A stretch of 64,000 nt of DNA from Gordonia insulae. Lineage in GTDB: Bacteria; Actinomycetota; Actinomycetes; Mycobacteriales; Mycobacteriaceae. Position numbers and translations under genes: made by a program. The stretch spans positions 806,001 through 870,000 of the forward strand of contig NZ_CP033972.1 of assembly GCF_003855095.1 (NCBI RefSeq). The letters run 5' to 3'. The notes under the pieces were generated by a model. That model saw only the letters and a list, made by a program, of their open reading frames with translations, did not search any database and was not told the DNA's origin. Below, piece after piece: positions 41,746 through 51,294 of this stretch (position 1 is its first letter; the number at the start of each line of letters is the position of its first letter).

Positions 41746-42573
41746 ATGGACGCGGCGACCATCGTGCGGGATGCATCCCGTTGCGGCACCGACACACTGG
41801 CGGGACTCCGGTTGGAATGGGCGGTCGTCTGCAACGTCGGCCGGGTCCGTGACGCGAACGAGGATGCCGCGTTGGTCGCGCCCGGCAAGTACCTGATCGC
41901 CGACGGCATGGGTGGCCACGACAGCGGTGAGATCGCCAGCGAGGCGGCGCTCCTGACCCTGGCCGACGTGCAGAGCGACCAGGATCAGACCCAGACGCAA
42001 CTCGCGTTGATCGAGTTGCTGGAGGTCGCGCAGGGCAAGATCGGCGCGATCGCCGGCGAATCCGACCGTCGGGCCGGGACCACGGCGACGGGCGCGGTGC
42101 TGGTGAACCACGAGGGTGCCCCACACTGGCTGGTTCTCAACATCGGCGATTCCCGGACCTACCGACTGCAGGGCGGGGTACTCGAGCAGCTCACCGTCGA
42201 TCACTCGCAGGTGCAGGAGTTCGTGGATGCCGGTTTCCTCACCCGCGAGGAGGCCCGGATCGACCCACGGCGCAACGTGATCACCCGTGCTCTGGGTGCG
42301 GGCATGGCTGCGCCGCAGGCGGACTTCTTCTCGCTCCCAGCGCTTGTCGGTGATGTCATCCTGGTGTGCTCGGACGGGCTGACGGGTGAACTGCCCGACG
42401 AGGAGATCGCCGACATCCTGCGCGATGCGGACAGCGCCGAAGCGGGCGCCGAGGCGCTGGTGGACGCCGCGCTGGCGCTCGGCGCCCACGACAACGTGAC
42501 GTTGGTGGTGATAGTCGTGCACGAGGACGACGTCACCGACGGTGACGCACCCGTGGTGGCGGACGAATCCTGA
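41746..42573 (+). CDS. PP2C-type Ser/Thr protein phosphatase
   Basis: A 275-residue soluble phosphatase with the metal-binding motifs of PPM enzymes: VGRVRDANEDAALVA (motif 1 Asp), IADGMGGHDSGEIASEAAL (Asp-Gly), GTTATGAVLVNHEGAPHWLVLNIGDSRTYRL split across motifs 4-5, VCSDGLTGELPDEEI and HDNVTLVVI (final Asp). It lacks a transmembrane segment or sensor domain. TAGGAT (41731-41736) lies nine bases upstream of ATG 41746, so it has its own probable promoter although pdxS ends only 27 bases before. No kinase gene is nearby, so its target is unknown. Confidence 0.9.
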   Translation: MDAATIVRDASRCGTDTLAGLRLEWAVVCNVGRVRDANEDAALVAPGKYLIADGMGGHDSGEIASEAALLTLADVQSDQDQTQTQLALIELLEVAQGKIGAIAGESDRRAGTTATGAVLVNHEGAPHWLVLNIGDSRTYRLQGGVLEQLTVDHSQVQEFVDAGFLTREEARIDPRRNVITRALGAGMAAPQADFFSLPALVGDVILVCSDGLTGELPDEEIADILRDADSAEAGAEALVDAALALGAHDNVTLVVIVVHEDDVTDGDAPVVADES

Positions 42574-42620
42574 TCGGCGCACGCCCGAATCGAGCCGGCT
42601 GCGACCGGTCACGTGCGTGT

Positions 42621-42653
42621 TTCTCCCCATCGATTGGGTAGTTCTCCCCATCG
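42621..42653. promoter_or_regulatory. direct repeat TTCTCCCCATCG upstream of the LuxR-like gene
   Basis: TTCTCCCCATCG occurs at 42621-42632 and again at 42642-42653. The 21-base period places both copies on the same DNA face. They lie about 85-115 bases upstream of the LuxR-like start, in an otherwise empty 163-base gap. An operator for that regulator or another activator is plausible. Confidence 0.5.
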
Positions 42654-42736
42654 CGGAACCTCTTGCCGATTCATAGCGTCTAACTCACGACAGCGGGGCA
42701 GACAGACCGGATGCCCCCGGACGAGTGAGGACAACC

Positions 42737-43294
42737 ATGACAGTCATCGCAGATCACGTGCAGCAACATCACTCCTCGGTCCGCAACGGCGGGAACCGGC
42801 CGGCCCTCGCGAGTGCCGGTGCCGCCGGCGACGGGCGTGACGCGCGCCGCAGGGCAGAGGCCACCCGCCGTCGCCAGGAGGCGCTCGCCCGGCTCGCCCA
42901 GCGCCGGATGCCGTTGCCCGGCATGCCTTTGCCCGGCGACGTCGATGCGCCGGGTCATCGGACAGACGGTGCGCGCGGCCGCGCCCACATGACGCTGGTG
43001 ACGTCGGCGGGCCGGAGCGAGTCGGCGGGGGTGCACTGCTCGTGCGGTCTCGAACAGGCAGACATGGAGCGGCCGTCGCTGACCACACGCGAGGTCGAGG
43101 TGCTCCGGACCTGGCTGATGGTCGATTCCAAACCTGCTGTGGCGGAAGAACTCTACATCTCGCTCGGTACCGTCAACACGCACCTGACGCGCATCCGGGC
43201 GAAGTACTCGGATGTCGGGCGGGCCGCACCGACGAAGGCCGCGCTCGTCGCCCGCGCCGTGCAGGACGGGCTGATCGCGCTCGACGAACTCTGA
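42737..43294 (+). CDS. LuxR-type HTH regulator without receiver domain
   Basis: A 185-residue protein. Residues 114-180 are a GerE/LuxR HTH: SLTTREVEVLRTWLMVDSKP, then AEELYISLGTVNTHLTRIRA and KAALVARAVQDGLIAL. The first 110 residues are not a response-regulator receiver. They are Arg/Ala-rich (GDGRDARRRAEATRRRQEAL), contain a doubled MPLPG (residues 58-67), and have a HCSCG pair (Cys101, Cys103) just before the HTH. This type occurs in other mycolata; its signal is unknown. GAGG sits before ATG 42737. It is bounded by a direct repeat upstream. Confidence 0.85.
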   Translation: MTVIADHVQQHHSSVRNGGNRPALASAGAAGDGRDARRRAEATRRRQEALARLAQRRMPLPGMPLPGDVDAPGHRTDGARGRAHMTLVTSAGRSESAGVHCSCGLEQADMERPSLTTREVEVLRTWLMVDSKPAVAEELYISLGTVNTHLTRIRAKYSDVGRAAPTKAALVARAVQDGLIALDEL

Positions 43295-43421
43295 GCGACC
43301 GGCGTCGGCCGCCGAACAGGTCGCGCTCCGGCCGGTCCCCGGGTCGGGGGGTTCGGAGACCGACCGAAGCACTCAGGACATCGTCGGCGCGGTGCCCGGA
43401 CGTTACATCGCCTCGGCACCG

Positions 43422-43451
43422 ACCCCACGATCGCCGACCCCACGATCGCCG
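43422..43451. repeat. 15-bp tandem duplication upstream of tesB
   Basis: ACCCCACGATCGCCG occurs twice in perfect tandem (43422-43436, 43437-43451), followed by a degenerate ACGCCG. It lies in the 214-base gap between the LuxR-like gene and tesB, about 60 bases before the tesB start. Nothing else is recognisable in the gap apart from the -10 box at 43497. Confidence 0.8.
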
Positions 43452-43496
43452 ACGCCGCGGCGACGGGCACACCGATCGAAAAGCGGGCGTGCGCGA

Positions 43497-43502
43497 TACT
43501 GT
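43497..43502 (+). promoter_or_regulatory. candidate -10 box for a leaderless tesB mRNA
   Basis: TACTGT fits TANNNT and ends six bases before GTG 43509; no ribosome-binding site precedes that start. Confidence 0.45.
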
Positions 43503-43508
43503 TCTCCC

Positions 43509-44360
43509 GTGGCAACCATCGAAGAGATCCTGCAGGTCGAGGCGATCGAGACCGACATCTACCGGGGGCCCGCCTTTCCGAGTTACCTCCAGCGCACCTT
43601 CGGGGGACAGGTCGCCGGGCAGGCGTTGGTCTCCGCGACGCGGACCGTGTCCACGGAGTTCGCGGTGCACTCGCTGCACGGGTATTTCCTGCGGCCGGGC
43701 AACCCCGGCCATCCGACCGTCTTCCTGGTCGACCGTATCCGCGACGGGCGGTCGTTCACCACGCGCCGGGTCACCGGGATTCAGAACGGCGAAGCCATCT
43801 TCACCATGTCGGCATCGTTCCACGTGATCGGCGACGTGGGTTTCGAGCACCAGGACCACATCCCGCCGGCGCCGGCCCCCGACGAGGTCAACGACGCACT
43901 CGAGGACCTGTCGGACGAGGCCATCTCGATCTTCCGGGAGTGGGACAACTTCGACATCCGGGTCGTGCCGCGCGCGCAGATGATCACGTCGGACTACTTC
44001 GCCGCGCAGCAGCGCGTGTGGTTCAAGTACCGTCACCCGCTGCCGGCCGACCAGGTGTTCCACGTGTGCACGCTCGCCTACATGAGTGACATGACGCTGC
44101 TCGGGTCGTCGAGGGTCCCGCACCCCGACGTGACGCCCCAGGCGGCGTCGCTGGACCACGCCATGTGGTTCATGCGCCCGTTCCGGGCGGATGAGTGGCT
44201 GCTCTACGACCAGACATCGCCGTCGGCGTCGGCCGGCCGGACGCTGACGCAGGGGCGCATCTTCGATCTCGAGGGGCGACTGGTGGCGGCGGTCACCCAG
44301 GAAGGCCTGAGCAGAACCGGACGCGCTACCGGGTACGAACATCTCGAGTCGGCGAAGTGA
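43509..44360 (+). CDS. tesB: acyl-CoA thioesterase II
   Basis: A 283-residue double hot-dog thioesterase that hydrolyses medium/long acyl-Co[18 protein letters not shown] and [20 protein letters not shown] are first-domain motifs. [19 protein letters not shown] (conserved Asp), [20 protein letters not shown] and [20 protein letters not shown] with the Gln/Thr active-site residues make up the second. GTG 43509 gives a length matching Rv2605c-type proteins (about 281); the open frame extends upstream but through repeats. Its stop overlaps the pdxT GTG start (GTGA). Confidence 0.94.
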   Translation: MATIEEILQVEAIETDIYRGPAFPSYLQRTFGGQVAGQALVSATRTVSTEFAVHSLHGYFLRPGNPGHPTVFLVDRIRDGRSFTTRRVTGIQNGEAIFTMSASFHVIGDVGFEHQDHIPPAPAPDEVNDALEDLSDEAISIFREWDNFDIRVVPRAQMITSDYFAAQQRVWFKYRHPLPADQVFHVCTLAYMSDMTLLGSSRVPHPDVTPQAASLDHAMWFMRPFRADEWLLYDQTSPSASAGRTLTQGRIFDLEGRLVAAVTQEGLSRTGRATGYEHLESAK

Positions 44361-44998
44361 GTGCGCAGACGCGGCCACGGATCGGTGTTCTCGCGCTTCA
44401 GGGTGATGTCCGTGAACACCTCGCTGCCCTCGAGGTGACGGGCGCCGAGGCCGTGGCGGTCCGTCGGGAGACCGAGTTGGCGGAGGTCGACGGGATCGTG
44501 ATCCCGGGCGGTGAGTCCACGACGATGAGTCACCTGCTGACAGTGTTCGACCTGTTCGATCCGCTGCGTGAGCGGTTGACCGCCGGACTGCCCGCCTACG
44601 GGTCGTGCGCTGGGATGATCATGCTGGCGACCACGATTCTCGACACACGCCCGGACGCGCGGCATCTCGATGCCCTGGACATCACCGTGCGCCGCAACGC
44701 ATTCGGTCGCCAGGTGGAGAGCTTCGAGACCGATCTGGAGTTCGCCGGGGTCACCGATGCGCCCGGGGAGGCGCCCATGCGTGCGGTGTTCATCCGGGCT
44801 CCGTGGGTGGAGTCGATCGCGCCGGACGTGGAGGTGCTCGCGCGGGTGCCGGACGGGCCGGCCGAGGGCCGGATCGTCGCCGTCCGCCAGGGCTCGGTAC
44901 TGGCCACCTCCTTCCACCCCGAGGTGACCGGGGATCGCCGGGTGCATCGCTACTTCGTCGACATGGTGCGCACGGTGGGGGCGTCGTCGGACGGGTAG
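44357..44998 (+). CDS. pdxT: pyridoxal 5'-phosphate synthase, glutaminase subunit PdxT
   Basis: A 213-residue class I glutamine amidotransferase that delivers ammonia to Pdx[20 protein letters not shown] is the family start. [15 protein letters not shown] binds glutamine, [12 protein letters not shown] carries the catalytic Cys, and [19 protein letters not shown] the His and Glu of the triad. GTG 44357 overlaps the tesB stop, so synthesis is coupled to tesB. The synthase partner pdxS lies 2.6 kb upstream. Confidence 0.96.
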   Translation: MSAQTRPRIGVLALQGDVREHLAALEVTGAEAVAVRRETELAEVDGIVIPGGESTTMSHLLTVFDLFDPLRERLTAGLPAYGSCAGMIMLATTILDTRPDARHLDALDITVRRNAFGRQVESFETDLEFAGVTDAPGEAPMRAVFIRAPWVESIAPDVEVLARVPDGPAEGRIVAVRQGSVLATSFHPEVTGDRRVHRYFVDMVRTVGASSDG

Positions 44999-45167
44999 CG
45001 CGCGTCGGCGGGCGGGCCCGGTTCCGCGGGAGTCCCGAACCGGTCCGGATCTGCACCGGTAAGATCTTGGCGTTGGGCGGATCGTCATCGGATGGTCACG
45101 TCAGTACCGACCCGGCCGCTCCGAGCGGGGCGCCCGGGGCCCACTGTCGAGAAGGATGCGGAGTCTC

Positions 45168-45920
45168 ATGAGCGGCCATTCCAAATGGGCCACCACGAAG
45201 CACAAGAAGGCGGTCATCGACGCCAAGCGCGGCAAGATGTTCGCCAAGTTGATCAAGAACATCGAGGTGGCGGCGCGGACCGGCGGCGGTGATCCGGCAG
45301 GCAACCCCACGCTCTATGACGCGATCCAGAAGGCGAAGAAGTCGTCGGTGCCCAACGACAACATCGAGCGTGCGCGTAAGCGCGGCGGCGGTGAAGAGGC
45401 GGGCGGCGCGGACTGGCAGAACATCACCTATGAGGGCTATGGCCCCAACGGTGTCGCCATCCTGATCGAGTGCCTCACCGACAACCGCAATCGCGCGGCC
45501 GGTGAGGTGCGCACCGCGATGACCCGCAACGGCGGGAACATGGCCGATCCCGGGTCGGTGTCCTATCTGTTCACCCGCAAGGGTGTGGTGACGTTGGAGA
45601 AGGGCGGCCAGTCCGAGGACGACATCCTGATGGCCGTGCTCGATGCGGGTGCCGAGGAGGTCAACGATCTCGGGGAGAGCTTCGAGGTGGTGAGTGAGCC
45701 GACCGATCTCGTGGCCGTCCGGAGTGCCCTGCAGGAGGCCGGCATCGACTACGACTCCGCCGAGGCCGATTTTCGCGCATCCGTCGAGGTTCCGGTGGAT
45801 GCCGAGGGGGCCCGCAAGGTGTTCAAACTGATCGATGCCCTCGAGGACTCCGACGACGTGCAGAACGTCTACAGCAACGTCGACATCAGCGACGACGTGC
45901 TCGCCGAACTCGACGCCTGA
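45168..45920 (+). CDS. yebC: YebC/PmpR family protein
   Basis: A 250-residue conserved protein. [20 protein letters not shown] is the invariant start, followed by [40 protein letters not shown] and [20 protein letters not shown]. Members act as DNA-binding regulators or, by more recent work on YebC, help ribosomes pass difficult proline stretches. GGAG sits five bases before ATG 45168; an ATG at 45156 would use a poorer site. As in many bacteria it lies upstream of ruvCAB, separated here by a gene on the other strand. Confidence 0.95.
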   Translation: MSGHSKWATTKHKKAVIDAKRGKMFAKLIKNIEVAARTGGGDPAGNPTLYDAIQKAKKSSVPNDNIERARKRGGGEEAGGADWQNITYEGYGPNGVAILIECLTDNRNRAAGEVRTAMTRNGGNMADPGSVSYLFTRKGVVTLEKGGQSEDDILMAVLDAGAEEVNDLGESFEVVSEPTDLVAVRSALQEAGIDYDSAEADFRASVEVPVDAEGARKVFKLIDALEDSDDVQNVYSNVDISDDVLAELDA

Positions 45921-45944
45921 GCCCGAGCGGGCCGGGACTGCTGA

Positions 45945-46577
45945 TCACTTCGCGGGATCACCCGTCCGGACGGCGGGCCGGTCGGGGTGGTCGTAGCGGA
46001 CCTCGATGTCCGCGGCCGGTGCCTGCCGCGCATGGTCGAGTATCGCCTCGATCGTCCATGTGTCGTCGGGCGGAGTCCGGCGTCGCAGGGCCGCCTCGCT
46101 CATCACCAGCGCGATCGTCGCATCGAAGCGCAGTGCGCTCCCGAGCAGCATCGGTCCGGCCACGACAAGCACCTGATCGGGTGCTGCCTTCCGCGGGCGG
46201 TCGCGAAACGACCTGTCGCGGGCCGCATCCCACAGTCGGGGCAGCCATTCGCCCCGGGTGTGCAGCGCGTCGGCCACCTCGCGCCGGATGGCGTCGTGGT
46301 CGAACCAGATCGTCTGGTAGCTCTCGGTGTCGGTGTGTCCGTACTCCAGCCGCAGCGAAGCGGGGCGGACGAAGTCGGCCATCGCGACCGCCGCGGCCGA
46401 CCGGCCGGCCGTGACGAGCCGCTCGACCACGGCCGCCGCGAGTGCCACCGGTGCCGCGGCGTCGGCGCCGTCGATGGCGACGACGCGTCGCCCCGGCCCT
46501 CCGGCCGCGAGGTCGGCACAGAGCTCGACGAGACCGTCCGGGGATATCGCGCGATAACTGGGCATGGCAGGTGCCAT
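45945..46577 (-). CDS. uridine-kinase-like protein with a degenerate P-loop
   Basis: A 210-residue protein resembling actinobacterial uridine/nucleoside-kinase-like proteins: [21 protein letters not shown] is the first strand and loop, [20 protein letters not shown] follows with [19 protein letters not shown], and [20 protein letters not shown] is the later strand. The Walker A position, normally GxxxxGK(S/T), reads GADAAAPV (residues 37-44), lacking Gly, Lys and Ser/Thr. ATP hydrolysis in the usual way looks impossible. ATG 46577 is used (46565 possible). It is convergent with yebC and divergent from ruvC. The gene is otherwise intact and in normal codon use, so it is not an obvious pseudogene. 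Confidence 0.7.
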   Translation of the reverse strand: MAPAMPSYRAISPDGLVELCADLAAGGPGRRVVAIDGADAAAPVALAAAVVERLVTAGRSAAAVAMADFVRPASLRLEYGHTDTESYQTIWFDHDAIRREVADALHTRGEWLPRLWDAARDRSFRDRPRKAAPDQVLVVAGPMLLGSALRFDATIALVMSEAALRRRTPPDDTWTIEAILDHARQAPAADIEVRYDHPDRPAVRTGDPAK

Positions 46578-46664
46578 TGTCGCGTGTTGCTCGCCCGGCT
46601 CGTCGGCGACGACCGATAGAATCTCGAACAACTGTTCGGTCAGGTCGTCCCGGTGGAGGTGTAC

Positions 46665-47264
46665 GTGCGTGTGATGGGGGTCGATCCCGGCCTGACGCGG
46701 TGTGGGATCGCGCTGGTGGAGTCGGGTCGCGGCCGGGCGGTGACGGCGCTCGACGTCGACGTGGTCCGTACGCCCAGCGACATGGATCTTGCCGATCGTC
46801 TGCTCGCGATCTACACCGCCGCATGCCACTGGCTCGACGTCCATCGTCCCGATGTGGTCGCCATCGAGCGCGTGTTCGCGCAGAACCAGGTCTCGACCGC
46901 GATGGGCACCGCACAGGCGGGCGGCGTCATCGCACTCGCCGCCGGACAGCGGGCCGTCCCGGTCCGCTTCCACACGCCGTCGGAGGTCAAGGCGGCCGTC
47001 ACCGGCAGCGGACGCGCCGACAAGGCGCAGGTCACGACGATGGTCACCCGGATTCTGGGGATGCAGACCAAACCACGACCGGCCGACGCCGCAGACGCAC
47101 TGGCACTGGCGATCTGTCACTGCTGGCGTGGCCCGACGACCGACAAGATGATCGAGGCGCAGCGCAAGGCGGAGGAACTGGCCCGCCACCATCGGGCGCG
47201 GGTGGCCCGCGCCGCCGTCGCGACGAAGGAATCCGCACGGACGCCGAAGGGGGGAGCGGCGTGA
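46665..47264 (+). CDS. ruvC: crossover junction endodeoxyribonuclease RuvC
   Basis: A 199-residue Holliday-junction resolvase. [20 protein letters not shown] has the first catalytic Asp, [20 protein letters not shown] the Glu, and [15 protein letters not shown] the last acidic pair. [20 protein letters not shown] is the basic DNA-binding part. GTG 46665 is fixed by GGAGG five bases upstream and by the MRVMGVDPG family start. TAGAAT at 46617-46622 may be the -10 box of the ruvCAB operon. The stop overlaps ruvA. Confidence 0.97.
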   Translation: MRVMGVDPGLTRCGIALVESGRGRAVTALDVDVVRTPSDMDLADRLLAIYTAACHWLDVHRPDVVAIERVFAQNQVSTAMGTAQAGGVIALAAGQRAVPVRFHTPSEVKAAVTGSGRADKAQVTTMVTRILGMQTKPRPADAADALALAICHCWRGPTTDKMIEAQRKAEELARHHRARVARAAVATKESARTPKGGAA

Positions 47265-47860
47265 TCGCATCCGTTCGTGGGCCTGTCGTCGACGTCGCGC
47301 TGGACCACGTGGTGATCGACTGTGCCGGCGTCGGGTATCGCGTCCTGGTGACCCCCGCGACCGTGGCGTCGGTGCGCCGGGGCGAGGAGGCGACGCTGCT
47401 CACCTCGATGATCGTGCGTGAGGATTCCATGACGCTCTACGGCTTCACCGAGCCCGACGCCCGCTCGCTGTTCGCGTTGCTGCAGACGGTGACGGGGGTG
47501 GGGCCGCGCCTGGCGATGGCGACCCTGGCGGTCCTGGAACCCGACGCGCTGCGGCGTGCCCTGGCCGATTCGGACGTGAAGGCGCTCACCACGGTGCCCG
47601 GAGTGGGCAAGCGGGTCGCCGAACGGCTCGTCGTGGAGTTGCGCGACAAGGTCGAGGTGCCGGTCGCGCACACGGCCGGTGGTGCGGCCGTGGCGATCGG
47701 CGGAACGGTGCGCGAGCAGGTGGCCGAGGCGCTGGTGGGGCTGGGCTTCACGGCCGGACCCGCGGACAAGGCCGTCGCCGCGGTCCTGGCCGACGCGCCC
47801 GAGGCCGACGCCTCGACCGTCCTGCGGCAGTCGCTGGCCCTGCTGGGGAAGACGGCATGA
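47261..47860 (+). CDS. ruvA: Holliday junction branch migration protein RuvA
   Basis: A 199-residue junction-binding subunit. [20 protein letters not shown] begins the OB-fold domain [21 protein letters not shown] and [20 protein letters not shown] are the two helix-hairpin-helix motifs of domain [22 protein letters not shown] starts domain III, which contacts RuvB. GTG 47261 overlaps the ruvC stop and its own stop overlaps ruvB (ATGA), a fully coupled operon. Confidence 0.97.
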   Translation: MIASVRGPVVDVALDHVVIDCAGVGYRVLVTPATVASVRRGEEATLLTSMIVREDSMTLYGFTEPDARSLFALLQTVTGVGPRLAMATLAVLEPDALRRALADSDVKALTTVPGVGKRVAERLVVELRDKVEVPVAHTAGGAAVAIGGTVREQVAEALVGLGFTAGPADKAVAAVLADAPEADASTVLRQSLALLGKTA

Positions 47861-48948
47861 CCCGCGACGAGATGCCCGATCCCGACGAACGTCCGGTGAG
47901 TCCGACCGAACAGCCCACGGACGGCGACTTCGACGCGGGCCTGCGGCCACGCTCGCTGGCCGACTTCATCGGCCAGCCCCGGGTGTGCGAGCAGCTCGAA
48001 CTCGTCCTGCAGGGGGCGAAGGGGCGCGGTGGCACTCCCGACCACATCCTGATGTCGGGTCCGCCCGGACTGGGCAAGACGTCTCTGGCGATGATCATCG
48101 CCGCCGAGATGGGAGCCGCGATCCGCGTCACCTCGGGGCCGGCGCTGGAACGAGCGGGTGACCTCGCCGCGATGCTGTCCAACCTGGTCGACGGCGACGT
48201 GCTGTTCATCGACGAGATCCACCGCATCGCCCGGCCCGCCGAGGAGATGCTCTACCTCGCCATGGAGGACTTCCGTGTCGATGTCGTCGTGGGGAAGGGC
48301 CCGGGCGCGACGTCCATCCCACTCGACGTCGCGCCGTTCACCCTGGTCGGTGCCACCACGCGATCCGGTTCGCTGACCGGCCCGTTGCGTGACCGCTTCG
48401 GCTTCACCGCGCACATGGAGTTCTACGAGACCGACGAGCTGGTCCGGGTCCTGCGTCGATCCGCGGGCATCCTCGGCATCCGACTGCTGCCGGATGCGTC
48501 CACCGAGATCGCGCGTCGCTCGCGGGGGACGCCGCGGATCGCCAACCGGCTTTTGCGCCGCGTGCGCGACTACGCGGAGGTCCGCAGCGACGGCGTGGTC
48601 ACCGTCGAGGTCGCGCGTGCCGCGCTCGCGGTGTACGACGTCGACGACCTGGGTTTCGACCGACTCGATCGCGCGGTGCTCAACGCGCTGGTCCGCGGGT
48701 TCGGTGGCGGTCCGGTAGGGGTGTCCACCCTGGCTGTCGCCGTGGGGGAGGAGCCGACCACCGTCGAGGAGGTCTGTGAGCCCTTCCTGGTGCGGGCCGG
48801 GATGATGGCGCGCACGCCGCGCGGCCGCGTCGCGACGGCCGCGGCCTGGCACCATCTCGGACTGACGCCGCCCGCCGGCGCGATGAACGCCAGTTTCGGG
48901 GTGCGATCCCGGGACGCGATCACGGAGAGCCTGTTCGACGATCTATAG
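47857..48948 (+). CDS. ruvB: Holliday junction branch migration ATPase RuvB
   Basis: A 363-residue AAA+ motor. After about 25 acidic residues, [20 protein letters not shown] begins the core. [20 protein letters not shown] is Walker [21 protein letters not shown]alker [21 protein letters not shown] sensor 1 with the Arg finger region, and [20 protein letters not shown] sensor 2. The C-terminal winged helix ends [20 protein letters not shown]. The order ruvC-ruvA-ruvB is standard. Confidence 0.98.
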   Translation: MTRDEMPDPDERPVSPTEQPTDGDFDAGLRPRSLADFIGQPRVCEQLELVLQGAKGRGGTPDHILMSGPPGLGKTSLAMIIAAEMGAAIRVTSGPALERAGDLAAMLSNLVDGDVLFIDEIHRIARPAEEMLYLAMEDFRVDVVVGKGPGATSIPLDVAPFTLVGATTRSGSLTGPLRDRFGFTAHMEFYETDELVRVLRRSAGILGIRLLPDASTEIARRSRGTPRIANRLLRRVRDYAEVRSDGVVTVEVARAALAVYDVDDLGFDRLDRAVLNALVRGFGGGPVGVSTLAVAVGEEPTTVEEVCEPFLVRAGMMARTPRGRVATAAAWHHLGLTPPAGAMNASFGVRSRDAITESLFDDL

Positions 48949-49113
48949 CCCGGACCGATGAACGTCTCGAGGCGGCATGGCACACTGGGTGCAGCCCTCG
49001 GAGGAGTTGGGTGTGTCCGAGCGTGCCTTCGAGTGGCCGTCGGCTGACCGGCCGAACCGGACATACCACCCACACCCGCCACGACCAAACCGACAAGGAT
49101 TGTTGCTGTAATC

Positions 49114-49533
49114 ATGGAGTCCCTCTTCTTCCCCCTTCTGCTGGCCCTGCTGGCCGGGTTCATGTTCCTGAGCATCCGCAAGCAGAAGAAGCGCGTGACC
49201 GAGATGCAGAACATGCAGAACTCCGTGGCCACCGGTGCCCGGGTGCAGCTGACGTCCGGCATGTTCGCCACCGTCGTCGACGACTCGGCCGCGGATTTTC
49301 TCGACCTGGAGATCGCGACCGGTGTGGTGACCCGCTTCAACCGACTCGCCGTCGTGCGCGTCGTCCCGACCGAGGACGCCGCCGAGACCTACCCGGGCGC
49401 GCTCACCGCGCGGCCCGAGCAGATCGATGCCGACGAGATCGACACGACGCCGTCGTCGGACGACGTCAGCCCGCGGGCCGACGACACCTTCTCTTCCGAT
49501 CGTCCGCGCGAGAACCCCACAGACGACAAGTGA
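49114..49533 (+). CDS. yajC: preprotein translocase subunit YajC
   Basis: A 139-residue protein with one N-terminal membrane helix (residues 3-20, SLFFPLLLALLAGFMFLS) and a YajC core: RKQKKRVTEMQNMQNSVATG, ARVQLTSGMFATVVDDSAAD, ATGVVTRFNRLAVVRVV. The acidic tail of about 45 residues is typical of actinobacteria. YajC associates with SecDF in the Sec translocon. It lies 165 bases after ruvB and 159 bases before secD. Confidence 0.95.
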   Translation: MESLFFPLLLALLAGFMFLSIRKQKKRVTEMQNMQNSVATGARVQLTSGMFATVVDDSAADFLDLEIATGVVTRFNRLAVVRVVPTEDAAETYPGALTARPEQIDADEIDTTPSSDDVSPRADDTFSSDRPRENPTDDK

Positions 49534-49692
49534 GCACCCGCTGCGGGCGCATCGTGCGCCCGCAGCGCCATGGTTGGACTCTCAGCCGGGACTTACCGTG
49601 CAGTCAGTAGAGTGGTCGACCGACCGGCTCGTCCGCGCGTGCCGGCGCCGATCGGTGCCCCAGCGCGCTTTCCCTAGGAGACCAGAACAGCA

Positions 49693-51294
49693 GTGACCAC
49701 ACCTCGCCGGGCGTCGGCGAAGCGGTCGGGACCTCCACGTGAGATTCCGCCGTGGAGACCCCTGACCGCTTTTCTCGTGTTGTTGGCCGTCGTGTACGGA
49801 TTGGTCTTCTTCACCGGTGGCGGATCGCCGACACCCAAGCTGGGCATCGATCTGCAGGGCGGCACCCGGGTGACGCTCACCGCTCGCACCCCGGACGGCC
49901 AGCCGCCGTCGCGCGACCAGCTGAACCAGGCGAAGCAGATCATCGAGCAGCGTGTGAACGGGCTCGGTGTGTCCGGTTCCGAGGTGGTGGTCAACGGGAA
50001 CAACCTCGTGATCACCGTGCCCGGCGACGATGGCAAGCAGGCCCGTTCGCTGGGTCAGACCGCTCGGCTGTTCGTCCGCCCGGTCGAGAATGTCACCGCG
50101 GCGACGCCGCAGCCGAAGCCGGCGGACGAGCAGGACTCCGACGAGAACGGCGAGACATCGGCCGCGGCGATCGACGAGCAGCGCAAGCTCAGACAGGCGC
50201 CGCAGGGTGCGAACCTGGATGCGTTGACCGCGCAGATGGCGAAGATGGACTGCTCGCCGGGAGCGAACGATCCGTTGCTCGGCAACGACCTGCCCGATCA
50301 GTACCTGGTGGCGTGCTCGCAGGACGGCACCGAGGTCTATCTGCTCGGACCGGAGATCATCGACGGTCGCGACATCAAGAACGCCACCGCCGGCACTACG
50401 CAGCAGGCGGGTGCCTGGATCGTGCAGGTCGAGTTCAAGGGTGATGCGCAGAACTTCTGGCCCACCTACACAGGTCAGAACATCGGCAAGCAGACCGCGT
50501 TCACCCTCGACACCAAGGTCGTCTCGGCGCCGCAGATCCGCGGCGCGATCACGACACCCCAGACCGAGATCAGCGGCAACTTCACGCAGCAGGAGTCCAA
50601 GGACCTCGCCAACGTGTTGAAGTACGGCTCACTGCCGCTGTCCTTCGAGGCCTCCGACGCCGAAACCGTCTCCGCCACACTGGGTCTGTCGTCGCTCAAG
50701 GCCGGCCTGATCGCCGGTGCGGTCGGTCTGATCGCCGTGCTGCTCTATGCGCTGCTCTACTACCGGATGCTCGGCATCCTGACGGTGTTGTCGCTCGTGC
50801 TGGCCGGGCTGATGGTCTACGGGATCATCGTGCTGCTCGGACGATGGATCGGGTTCACCCTCGACCTCGCCGGCATCGCCGGCCTGATCATCGGTATCGG
50901 CATGACCGCCGACTCGTTCGTCGTCTACTTCGAGCGAATAAAGGACGAGATGCGGGAGGGCCGAAGTTTCCGATCCGCGGTGCCGCGCGGCTGGGCCAGC
51001 GCGCGGCGAACGATCTGGTCGGGCAACGCGGTCAGCTTCATCGCCGCCGCCGTCATCTACATCCTCGCCATCGGTGAGGTGCGCGGCTTCGCGTTCACCC
51101 TGGGCCTCACCACCATCCTCGACATCGTGGTCGTGTTCCTGGTGACCCATCCGCTCGTGGTCCTCGCGAGCCGGTCGGAGTTCCTGTCCCGGCCGAGCGT
51201 CAACGGCCTCGGCGCGGTCAGTGAGGTTGCCCGCCGGCGACGGCAGGCCACCCGGCCGGACCGGGCCACGGCGTCGGAAGGATCGGCGAAATGA
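49693..51294 (+). CDS. secD: protein translocase subunit SecD
   Basis: A 533-residue RND-type membrane protein that uses the proton gradient to finish protein export. Six membrane segments are expected: one near 28-46 ([20 protein letters not shown]) and five after residue 335 ([20 protein letters not shown] onward). [16 protein letters not shown] is the SecD signature D1, then a large periplasmic domain with an acidic insert near 138-155. [20 protein letters not shown] holds the conserved D/R of the proton path. GTG 49693 is the likely start. Its stop overlaps secF (ATGA). Confidence 0.96.
   Translation: MTTPRRASAKRSGPPREIPPWRPLTAFLVLLAVVYGLVFFTGGGSPTPKLGIDLQGGTRVTLTARTPDGQPPSRDQLNQAKQIIEQRVNGLGVSGSEVVVNGNNLVITVPGDDGKQARSLGQTARLFVRPVENVTAATPQPKPADEQDSDENGETSAAAIDEQRKLRQAPQGANLDALTAQMAKMDCSPGANDPLLGNDLPDQYLVACSQDGTEVYLLGPEIIDGRDIKNATAGTTQQAGAWIVQVEFKGDAQNFWPTYTGQNIGKQTAFTLDTKVVSAPQIRGAITTPQTEISGNFTQQESKDLANVLKYGSLPLSFEASDAETVSATLGLSSLKAGLIAGAVGLIAVLLYALLYYRMLGILTVLSLVLAGLMVYGIIVLLGRWIGFTLDLAGIAGLIIGIGMTADSFVVYFERIKDEMREGRSFRSAVPRGWASARRTIWSGNAVSFIAAAVIYILAIGEVRGFAFTLGLTTILDIVVVFLVTHPLVVLASRSEFLSRPSVNGLGAVSEVARRRRQATRPDRATASEGSAK

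Noticed and set aside
43392..43508. N-terminal extension of TesB from 43392
   Set aside because: The extra residues are translated 15-bp repeats with no homology to thioesterases, and GTG 43509 gives the usual length with a -10 box just upstream.
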